Assembly: GCA_940671915.1 (NCBI GenBank)
Contig: CALNVZ010003434.1
Coordinates: forward strand, 2,946,719-3,010,718
DNA from: Paracentrotus lividus
Lineage: Eukaryota > Echinodermata > Echinoidea > Camarodonta > Echinidae
Direction: 5' to 3'
DNA length: 64,000 bases
A program made the translations under genes and the position numbers. This document shows, piece by piece, positions 13,901 through 25,900 of this stretch. A model generated the notes under the pieces. It ran no database searches. It was not told the origin of the DNA and saw nothing but the letters and a program-made list of their open reading frames with translations. Each line of letters starts with the position of its first letter. Positions within the stretch are counted from its first letter, which is position 1.

Positions 13901-16900
13901 TGTATCATTTTAATATGATGAATCTCACTTCAGCTTTTACTTTGTTTCTTTGACGACTGCATCTTGGAAAAAAAACCCATTAAAAAAAATTGACCAACGC
14001 AGCTTATAAATACAGTCTTACTGTATAGTGTAATCATGGTTTACCCTGGCTTTGGGAGTGGTGGGTAGGAATTATTACTAAATGTGTTCTTGTGTTATTA
14101 ATCACTTTCCAATTTAAATAAATGATGAAAAAATCTGTTTTCTCAAAATCACAGGATAATGATTTATCTCAAACTAAAAAAAAAAAATATATATACATCT
14201 GTATAGGGAATCAAAATTCAAACTAAAAATGATATATATATGTGAGAAGGATTGTTATTCTCTTTTGGATATATCTCTTTTGCTTTCTACCATTATTGTG
14301 TTTCACTAATACTCTTACATTCGCCAAGTTGACCTTTATAAATTAAAGTGAAGTGCATGCTAAAACCATCTCATATTCTATCACCATCATTTTCATTACC
14401 ACCTATAGCTTTATGCCTTTTATAACCCAGACGCACCCCTAATTGACTCCAACATACATAAAGGTGTAACTGTAGTATTAGCTTTTTCCCAGTGGCAAAT
14501 CCAGAATTTGAAAATAGAGGGGCCGCCTGGCCCGATAAGGGTGTGAGCCGCCAAAATTTTCCAATTTTAACATGTACATTCGGTGAGTAGTTTTCAAATT
14601 ATAGAGGGGGCGCGCATTCTCTGCGCCCCTGCCTGGATCCGCCACTGCTGTCCCTATTATGCCTGGATCATATATCACGCTGGAGCCTGTACTATAGCTT
14701 GCAAAAAACAACAGTTTTGCCCATATTCATTATGAACGACATTGTATGAAAGTGGGTAAAATGGCTGTTTTCTTACTTGCTGTATAGCCTTTTTAGTGAT
14801 ATGTCATTTATAGGCTTTAATTGTCATGCTCGTCATTCAGAATAGAAAGCTTGGTGCCCAAGTCACACCAGTAGATATACACCAGACAAATAATGAACTA
14901 AGCATAAATGTTACATTGTATATAACCCTGACTGGGCAATAGTATATTGACTATTGGTCGGTTTTCAGTGTAACCAGGAGTATTAAAGGGATGCAGTAAC
15001 ATTGAATGATATTCAAATTGCAATTTATTGGATTTAACTCATTTTGCCAACATTATTATGAACACATAGGTCAGTCTGGTATTCCTTAAAAATTGCAGTC
15101 TTGCTTGTTTTACTTTTGAGATATCTATGATTGTATACTCAAATTTTCAAATCCAATCCCGGACGCTTTTGAAAACTGGGTGCATTTCAATGCACGTGGT
15201 TTTCACCTCATTTCCTGTCGTGAAGTCCCCGTGCCTACTGGGGTGCTAAGCTCTTTTTAAATTTCACTGTTTTAATATAGTAAATGACTTGCATTTGATC
15301 TGAAACATTCAGTGGTTTGTTTTACGGTCAGAGCAATAGAATTTTATTCTTTTCGATCTTTAAACGATAAAGCACTGATCATATTGACAATTGAGAGTGG
15401 ACAAAAGTACTGTAGATTGAATGAGCTGTTGAGAATGCAATCATAGTGGTCAGATATACATTGTGCTATTACATTGTAAGAGTTCTATTTATAACCATTA
15501 TTCATTACCGTAACATCAACAGTGGACGAGGCCCAAAAAAAATGATAAATAATTAATAAAAGTCAAATGTTATAAAAAAAAATAAATTTAAGGGCATGAA
15601 TTGTCTTTAGCTGATCAATGTCTTTCAACGGTTTAATTGATAGAGATGACAGAAATTCAGATTCTTGATTGTTTTTTACTGGAAAATGACATGCATAAAT
15701 TGTAGCTGTTACATGATTATCAGCTATCCTCCTGAAGATAAAACAACAATATATACATGTATGGTAGACCCACTTTTCCTCTATCAATGTGAATGCAAAC
15801 ATATGAAGGATTGCCAGAATTTTCCATTTGTCATTTTAGTTATGAACCACCCTTTTTTTTTTAGTTAAGGGGCACCTGCATGAGTAGATATAGTTACCCT
15901 CATTGATTATATATGATGATCATGACATATGATTTATGTAATCGGATATATTTTTCTTTTCACTCTATTTATCTCCTTAACTAAAAAAAAAAGGGTGGTT
16001 CATAACTTTTAAATGACAAATGGAAAATTCTCTATCAATTAAACCATTGAAAGACATTGATCAGCTAAAGACAATTCATGCCCTTGAATTATTTATGATT
16101 CACGAAAGGTATCATTGTAAAGGTGAGGAGTTTATCTCCAATTATATAAAAGAAATAATTGTCAACAATAGATGAGCTAGGAATATGGCCCATCCAAAAA
16201 TGGATTACCTTTAATTTGAAACGCACTGTATATGATTATCATGGTAATGACAAATGATTTATGTAATCGGATATATTTTTCTTTTCGCTTTTTATCTCCT
16301 TTTTTACGTAGTATCTATTGGGATTATGCTGTCACGGTCAATGTGGAGGATATAGTCTACCTTCATTGTCATCAACAACGTAAGTATTCAAGCCACTATG
16401 CCACTGTGGCCCTGTATAACACCACATCGAGTCCTGAACTACTCAAACAATTCAATTTCAAAACACGGATTACAAATTTTATTCTCTATTTCTTTCACCA
16501 TTCATACACGGTATCCAAGTAACAAATGAATTTGAAAAAAGAGGTTTACTGACCAGAAATACATAATATGAAATAAAAGCACAAAAAAAAAAGGTATTCC
16601 ATCAGGATTAAGAAAATGAGTACAATTTATGCCCTTTCATACATTCCTCCCCCCTTTTTTTCCACATACTGTACATTTACTTCCATTTACAAAGTAAAGA
16701 AAATATATTACCTATCCCATAAAAATAACCAATTTCCTGCTATTGTTTACTTTCATGTGCAATCCACAAACATGCTTTCTTCTTCTTCTTCTGATATTCC
16801 CAAATGAAGGTCGTAATTAGCCCAGACGCAATTTGAAAGCTAATTACGTCTGTCACCTTACCATCTATGCTCATTAATGAGCTGCTTTTCTTACATTTCT

Positions 16901-19900
16901 TCCCAATAATGTTTGTCTACAATTGTACTTGCATGTATATAAACCTCCGCAGTCTGAAATTATTAATGAATCTTTGACGTCACCTTTTGTTTCTTTTTTC
17001 TTTTTTTTGTAACATCCAAATTAATTTTTAACACTAGGTGATAAAAATGGGTACCCGATAGGATTGCAAATGCTATGTGGTTTGCTTTAGAATGTGTGCG
17101 CCTAACAGGCCACCGGCTGGAATGCTCCTTAAGGGGTGGAGATAGTGCACTGTGAAAAGTGCGGGATCGTAAATGAATCCAATGACCGGGGTAATGATAT
17201 ACTGTATACTGTAAGCGCTTTGGTCTTAACAGGTCAAGTGCTTTATAAGAAACCAGTATTATTATTAACATGTGTTTTTCGTAAATGGGAAGTGAGTTTT
17301 TAACAATGTGATGTACCATCAATATCCAGTGCACTATCGAATTTTCAGTCCATCATCATGATAATATTAAGTTGTTTTGTTTCGTTTTTTTTTATGAACA
17401 AATGAATGTTTTACTGTACATGATGATGTTCCTAATTTAGAAATTGTATACATGGTCATTCCAGCATATAGGAAATGACATGATGTTCCTAATTTAGAAA
17501 TTGTACACATGGTCATTCAAGCATATAGGAAATGACATTTTGAGAGATTTTTAGTTGTTCAAAACATTTGGAAACAAAAGCACTTTTTTCAGATTATCAG
17601 GCACCTTTGACTCTTGGTAGCACCAATAATGAATTTTCCTTTGTTTTACTGTGTAGCTGAGGTCAAAACAGTCAATCTGCTCTAGAAGGATTAATGGGCT
17701 ATGTCTGGGTCTATAAGATATACAACTTTTATGTATCTCTTCAAGAAGATTAAAAAAAGAGGGGTAAAGAAATAGGGGTAAGAGAAGACCTGGCATAAAA
17801 AGTACATGCATATTACCTAAGATTTATGAAATAATTGATTCTTGAGAAGTGTGTTAAAATGTCTCTTGGATATGAAGATTGAGGTTGATTGATCTACAGT
17901 GTTGGTGCAAGAGCTGAAAATGAAAAATCTCCATCACACTCATCAAGTGACACTCATCAAAACCAACGTGTATAATTCTTCTCTGACCATCTTTCTCTCT
18001 CCATATACATTGTAGCTGATAGCGGGGGCACTCTAGTCCTCATGGGGCAGGATGGGGTGCAATACCCTCCCATCCACTCCCCCAAGGGTGGCCATCTACT
18101 GGCCTTCCTGACCTACCTAAAGAATGGTCTCCTACCTTCCCTCTGTCCAATATAATTTCTTTGCTAACCTCCTTTTTCTCTTTCTTTCTCCTTATAGCTG
18201 ATAGCGGGGGCACTCTAGTCCTAGTTGGTCAGGATGGGGTTCAGTACCCTCCCATTCACTTCCCCAAGGGTGGTCATCTCCTGGCCTTTCTCACCTGCTT
18301 GGAGAATGGTCTCCTACCAAGGGGTCAGCTGGACCCCCCTCTTTGGTCCCAGAGGGGTAAGGGCAAGGTGTTGCCTAAGCTCAGGAGGAAGACTTCCAAG
18401 AATTCCGGACTGGGCATGGCATCGTCCCAGGACGGCACTCAAATCTTTGAAGGAGACGAGGCAACGGATTATGTCTTCAGGATCATCACAAGCTTCAGGC
18501 CGGAGTTCAGTAAGTGCCCTGGGTGGTGTTTCATGAAGTCATTCGTAAGTTACGACAACTTTACAAATGACTGGTGATCAGGGGAGCATTTCATGAAACA
18601 AATATTGACTAATTCTCACCGACAAGACAACTGTTATAAGCTACTGAATGTTTGCATCTGATTGGCTGAGATCAAATTCTTTTCATGAAATGCCCCCAGT
18701 TCTTGTGCTAAAATGATATTGAGAATGGTATTAGAATAACACAAAGAACGTGTTACAGTCGTTCGTAAAGTCATTTGTAATTTTAAGAATGAATTGGTGA
18801 GACATCACCTAGATATCATGGAGTTGGGATAACTCTAGTGACGGTAACATCACAGGATTTATTTGGAGTATTCTCCCCAAATAGACTACCAAGTGTTTAT
18901 ATACATTAACCTTAACTTACCTGGGCTATTTCGTGAGCTCAAAGTCCTGGGGGGGGGGGGGGGGGTGGGCTATTATGCCCCCCCTTAAGATCTTGGCCGC
19001 GGATCGCGCGATCGCGACGAAAATTTGCATGAAAGTAGAGAATGACATAATCTACGCAGTTGTATAGGTTAATTACACTAAATTAATATATTTTATTTTA
19101 TATGAATTAATTATGTAATTTATTCATGAATCAATACTTTTTGCTCTAATTCACTAAATAAAGCTTCTAGAAAGCTAATTTTTTGTGAAAATATTCTTTA
19201 TATCATTCCTAGAATCGTACAAGAAAAAAAATTCCCGTACAAAAATCGATTTCTTATGTATTTATTGTTTTTTTAAATTTCTTATGTATTTCTTTGTTTT
19301 TGACGTTTTTATTTTATTGTTTTTTCAACAACAATTCGTCCATGACATTATTTTGGCTATAAATAGCATCAAATTTAATGACTCTTGTCAATAAAATGAA
19401 AAATAATCACTCATTTATGAATTCTAGCTGAAAACACTTTTGTTATTGACTTTGTACATGAAATCACGTTTTTGAGCCAATTTTGGTCTGACAAAAAATT
19501 TTCAAAATCGTGGAACGTCGTAACGGTACGCGCCGATTTCCGCGAAAATAGTTTTAAAAGATGCGCAAGACTTGAAAGTAAAAAGTCAGCGAGCGGCGGC
19601 GATCAAAAAAATTCGCACTGCGGATTTATCGCGAAAATGTCTGAGGGGGGGCCATAATAGCCCCCCCCCCCAGGTAGTTAGGTTAAGATAATTGATATGT
19701 ACCTGAGAGGAGTAATTGTCAGTAATTAGCCAAAAATGCAAGGCAATCTGGCAGTAGAGGGGATTTTTTCCAAAGTATTATGATCATGGACTATTGACAT
19801 AATCATGTGCTCAGTTTTAAGTTTGCTTTCAATCTTCCACAATGTATAGCTTGCTTAACATTTGTCGGAACTTACTGTGATGATATATGATCACAATTCA

Positions 19901-22900
19901 CCTTGATTCTAAAGACTTTCTCTCGATTGTTCATTGTAAATACTCAAGTTTAAATTTAAACTCGAATATAGACCACTTCAGTTTCACCATTCACTCAGAC
20001 TGCAAGGATTTTCTATTGTAGATAGGGCCTACTACTTTGAATAATGTAACTCTTTTTAAAATCCTTTTCCCTTTACTTCACCACCCCCCCCCCCCATCCT
20101 TTTCCTTTGTATTCTCCAAAGAAATGAGCATCCTGCCTATCCAAAGTGGAGACAGCTGACACCACTCTGCATTCTAATGGCTTAACCAGTGTGACACATA
20201 ACATTTGCTCCTGTGACAATTGCTGTGGGATTTATTTTAAAGATATATGGTTAGGGTTAGGTTTGCAATAGGGTTTTATGTTAGATTTAGAGTAGGCATA
20301 GTGTTAAGACCAGTGTTGAAGTTAACTATTGCTTAGTGTATGGAATGTTATAGTGAAAGCAATGATCTGCAGAGCAAATATCATGGAATCCAACAGGACA
20401 TATACATATACCTCTGCATGAAGAACTTTGCTAAAATTTATTTTCCATTTTTCTACCTCACCCTTCACAGTCCCTGAAGAAGCAAGCATCCTACCTATCC
20501 GCAACGGAGGCAAGGGACACCACACTGCATTCCCTGGTCCGCCAGGGACATGGGCCCCCGCCATGCACTATCCACGAGCAGGAGGTGGTCTCGAGTCCCA
20601 CAAGTTCCTCCCCATCCCCGATCCAGCTCCCCCGGCTATCCCTTTACTCACCTGTCTCTCCCACCTCGGCTGAGCTGGCTGTCATCACTAGCAGGTGGGA
20701 CCAGTATCAAGGGTTAGGACACAGGCACTTCATCTACCAATCAGTTTGTTTGTTTGTCATTCACTGTGGAGATAGCTGCTCAGAATCGTGGTATTGTTAT
20801 GATTGTCTTATTGTGTGTTATTTCATTATCGATATTGTATTTTTTAACTTTTTTAATTATTATTTCAAATTTATTTGTTTGTTGTTTGTGTTGTTTGTTT
20901 TTTGGGGGGGGGGTGGGGTGGGTCAAAACTGTGACCTTTGGTATACAAGCATAGGCCCTGATACACCAAAAACTTTGATCATTTCAGAAATACATATTTT
21001 AAATAATTTTTAAAATCTTGATCAAACTTGCATCTATTTAGAAGTATTTCTAGTTGATTGATATGCCCTGTAGGTGCATGATGCTATCTAATTATTTGCA
21101 TCTTTTTATTTTTTATTTGTATTATTAGTTTATAATGAGAATTCATAATTAAAGTAGACAAATCATATCTTTGTGTTAACACTATGCTCTTGTGGTTAAA
21201 CAAAGAATCTCATAAAAGCATATAAGTTTTGTGAATTTCTATTTCCTTTTGATCTTTACTTCATGTTTTTACCAGTATTGCAAGAACTCTAATTCAAACA
21301 TAAAAAAGATATAAAAAACTTCTTCATAAAGTATTCGTAACATATTAAAAGACCCACTATATTTACATGAAATACATGTATATGTACAATGTAAGTTACA
21401 TATTTTATATCTGAGGAAGTTTATGTGTGGGGTCACAGGATATTTTCTATAATTAATAACCCCCCCCCCCCAAAAAAAAAAAAAAAAAAAAGGATACTTT
21501 ATGTCAACACAATGAAACATTGTTGACAAATATGTTGTCCATTGTTTCATGTATAAGCAAAATGTAGATTTGATGTGAAATTGATTTCCTTTTTTCTCCC
21601 TTCTACATTTTCTATATCTGTATGTGTAAAGCTTCGTTTCACTGAGCATGCTCTTTTCATATATGACTATAGTGATTAGATGACCTGCTCTTTTGTCATA
21701 ACTGCAAAAGGATGATAACTCCACAAAAAGCATTTTGCCGCTTTAAATAAACTTTTTGGTCCTATGATTAAATTAATTGATTCAGAAAATATCCAACTCA
21801 TAAGTATATTATGTAAAGTTGGCATGATATTGAGAATAGAAAATTTGTCCTCTTTGATGCTTTTATCGAGATGAAGTTGAGAGCAAATCGATGACAAAGT
21901 AAATAAATTCCTCAAATTCAGAATGTGGCTTTAAGGTCCCTCCAGAGCAGGTTGTCATTGTCATGAAAACAAATTGATGGTAGTGTGTGTTGTGAACAGG
22001 TCCTGTCCTTGTTATATACACTCTGTGTGCTTTATATTAAGATTGTAAGTTGCTATTATTATTTTGGTTTGCTTTTCAGTAAACTTCACAAATAGAAAAT
22101 ACGATATTTAAATTCAACATTATAGTGTCATCTGCTGATAACCAGAAGGATGTATCTCTACTACTTTATTTGTTTAATGTCTTTATGGCCCTCAGCAAAT
22201 GGTATTGAAGATGTATTTCTAGTATAAGATTATAGTCTCCACATGAACATCAAAAGGAGAGAATATGTAGATACATATAATCTCTACAAAATATCTTTAA
22301 TATGTATTTTTTTCTTCAAAAATCCTTATTTTATTTTAAAGTTCAGAATAATCTTAAGCACTACAAGTAAACAGTTTAATTGAAGTACATAAGAGGGAAA
22401 TGATTTTAATCTTAAACTTACTTACGTATGAATTTGTATTTATGATCTGTAACTCTGTTTGAACCTGTAGGTCATCGATCAGGATTCTCTGTGATACAAT
22501 GAGAAGGCAGATCATATCAAGAGCATTCTATGGCTGTAAGTATTAACCTACTAATTACTGAGTTCTCACTCTCCCATAGGCTTGGAACAGCTACTACATG
22601 GTTCTTATGGCAAAAGACTTCAGAATTATCCCTATCGACAATTAACCTCTACGGCCCCATCGCAACAGTTTTAAACACAGTACAATACATTCTAGGATAG
22701 TTTATGTCATGCGCACACTTGTGGTTGAAGCATTTGATATTGTTAACATGATTTAAATAATGATTCAAGATAATCTTCTTATGTGAAGTTTATGTTTACA
22801 CTTACACACTATGCATGGCATATATTTGACATACTCAGGAAAGACTTTACAAACGACTTGTGATCAGTTCTTGCGCAAAATTATAAAACATGTAATCAGT

Positions 22901-25900
22901 GTATAGCACCCAAGAACACGTTCCAGTTGTTCGTAACATTGAGAACCACCACCCTGGTGTTTCAAATTATAAAGGGGCTTTCCATTTGTCGTACTAGATC
23001 TAACTCTCCTTTTTTTTCTATAGGGTTGGCCCATTGCAGACACCTTCGCACCGTCCGAACCCACCTGTCCGGTTTAGTGCATCCAGTCATCATCACCAAG
23101 GAGATGTCTGACGAAGCATCGGACGGACTCACATGTGAGAAGTGGGCGGAGCTCTGTAGCTCCGAAGAAGACATCGATGAGACGGAGGTGATGAGATTGA
23201 TCTACTTTGGAGGAATGGACCATCCCCCCAAGACCCACTATATTTACATGAATACATGTATATGTACATGTAAGTACATATTTTATATCTGAGGAAGTTA
23301 TGTGTGGGGTCACAGGATATTTCTATAATAATAACCCCCCAAAAAAGGATACTTTATGTCAACGCAATGAAACATTGTTGACAAAAATGTTGTACATTGT
23401 TCCGTGTATAAACAAAATGTAGATTTGATGTGAAATCGATTTCCTTTTTTCTCCCTTCTACATTTTCTATATCTGTATGTGTAAAGCTTCGTTTCACTGA
23501 GCATGCTCTTTTCATGTATGACTATATTGATTAGATGACCTGCTCTTTTGTCATAACTGCAAAAGGATGATAACTCCACAAAGAGCATTTTGCCGTTTTA
23601 AATAAATTTCTGGTCCAATGATTAAATTAATTGATTCAGAAAATACAATCCAACTCATAAGTATATTATGTAAAGTTGGCATGATATTGAGAATAGAAAA
23701 TTTGTCCTCTTTGATGCTTTTATCGAGATAAAGTTGAGAGCAAATCGATGACAAAGTAAATAAATTCCTCAAATTCAGAATGTGGCTTTAAGGTCCCTCC
23801 AGAGCAGGTTGTCATTGTCATGAAAACAAATTGATGGTAGTGTGTGTTGTGAACAGGTCCTGTCCTTGTTATATACACTCTGTGTGCTTTATATTAAGAT
23901 TGTAAGTTGCTATTATTATTTTGGTTTGCTTTTCAGTAAACTTCACAAATAGAAAATATGATATTTAAATTCAACATTATAGTGTCATTTGCTGATAACC
24001 AGAAGGATGTAACTCTACTACTTTATTTGTTTAATGTCTTTATGGCCCTTAGCAAATGGTATTGAAGATGTATTTCTAGTATAAGATTATAGTCTCCACA
24101 TGAACATCAAAAGGAGAGAATATGTAGATACATATAATCTCTACAAAATATCTTTAATATGTATTTTTTTCTTCAAAAATCCTTATTTTATTTTAAAGTT
24201 CAGAATAATCTTAAGCACTACAAGTAAACAGTTTAATTGAAGTACATAAGAGGGAAATGATTTTAATCTTAAACTTACTTATGTATGAATTTGTATTTAT
24301 GATCTGTAAATCTGTTTGAACCCGTAGGTCATCGATCAGGATTCTTTGTGATACAATGAGAAGGCAGATCATATCAAGAGCATTCTATGGCTGTAAGTAT
24401 TAACCCACTAATTACTGAGTTCTCACTCTCCCATAGGCTTGGAACAGCTACTACATGGTTCTTATGGCAAAAGACTTCAGAATTATCCCTATCTACAATT
24501 AACCTCTACGGCCCCATTGCAACAGTTTTAAACAAAGTACAATACATTCTAGGATAGTTTATGTCCTGCGCACACTTGTGGTTGAAGCATTTTATTTGAT
24601 ATTGTTAACATGATTTAAATAATGATTCAAGATAAACTTCCTATGTGAAGTTTATGTTTACACTTACACACTATGCATGGCATATATTTGACATACTCAG
24701 GAAAGACTTTACAAACGACTTGTGATCAGTTCTTGCGCAAAATTATAAAACATGTAATCAGTGTATAGCACCCAAGAACACGTTCCAGTTGTTCGTAACA
24801 TTGAGAACCACCACCCTGGTGTTTCAAATTATAAAGGGGCTTTCCATTTGTCATACTAGATCTAACTCTCCTTTTTTTTCTATAGGGTTGGCCCATTGCA
24901 GACACCTTCGCACCGTCCGAACCCACCTGTCCGGTTTAGTGCATCCAGTCATCATCACCAAGGAGATGTCTGACGAAGCATCGGACGGACTCACATGTGA
25001 GAAGTGGGCGGAGCTCTGTAGCTCCGAAGAAGACATCGATGAGACGGAGGTGATGAGATTGATCTACTTTGGAGGAATGGACCATGAAATCAGGAGAGAG
25101 GTTAGTGGTTTATATACTAGACCTGAGATATGAAGGTCTGAGGTTCAAAGCTGAGGTGAATGAGATTGAATAGTGGATGACTATGAAATCAGGAGAGGGT
25201 TAGTGGTTTATATACTAGACCTGAGATATGAAGGTCTGAGGTTCAAAGCTGAGGTGATGAGATTGAATAGGTGGAATGGACTATGAAATCAGGAGAGAGG
25301 TTAGTGGTTTATATACTAGACCTGAGATATGAAGGTCTGAGGTTCAGAGCTGAGGTGATGAGATTGATCTTCTTTGGTGGAATGGACCATGAAATCAGGA
25401 GAGAGGTTAGTGGTTTATATACTAGACCTGAGATATGAAGGTCTGAGGTTCAAAGCTGAGGTGATGAGATTGATCTACTTTGGTGGAATGGACCATGACA
25501 TCAGGAGAGAGACCTGAGATATGAAGGTCTGAGGTTCAAAGCTGAGGTGATGAGATTGATCTACTTTGGTGGAATGGACCATGAAATCAGGAGAGAGGTT
25601 AGTGGTTTATATACTAGATCTGAGATATGAAGGTCTGAGGTTCAAAGCTGAGGTGATGAGATTGATCTACTTTGATGGAATGGACCATGAAATCAAGAGA
25701 GAGGTGAGTAGTTTTTAAAGTGGACCTGAGATATGAAGGTCGGGGTTCAGGAGAACATTGATAAGGCCGAGGTGGTAAAGTTAATCTACTTTGGCAGCAA
25801 GTTCTCTCAAGTTGCACCTTAATTTCTAGGGCTCAAGTTTGGCTTTAATACATGTACATGTCTGCCACTCTTGATTCTGGTATGGTATTAATGAAAGTAC

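Larger units (their letters stand above)
13190..14489. other. P450 upstream region and intron, otherwise no gene
   Basis: This holds the candidate TATA box and a diverged two-copy repeat at about 13,250-13,385 (CTATGTTGTAATACACCTAG versus CTATGTTGTAGTACTCCTAC). It also contains the partial MITE at 13,773. Confidence 0.5.
21350..25085 (+). repeat. 1.86-kb tandem duplication containing two SGSM exons
   Basis: Unit 1 runs about 21,350-23,223 and unit 2 about 23,230-25,085. By eye they are a few percent different, with differing lengths of a poly-C/poly-A tract. Each unit carries the 65-bp exon and the start of the following 215-bp exon. Unit 1 breaks inside that second exon at GGACCAT, and unit 2 continues into the intact exon and its donor. 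Confidence 0.92.

Noticed and set aside
21350..25085. Two separate SGSM genes
   Set aside because: Only one copy of all later exons exists and unit 1 breaks inside an exon; it is an internal duplication.
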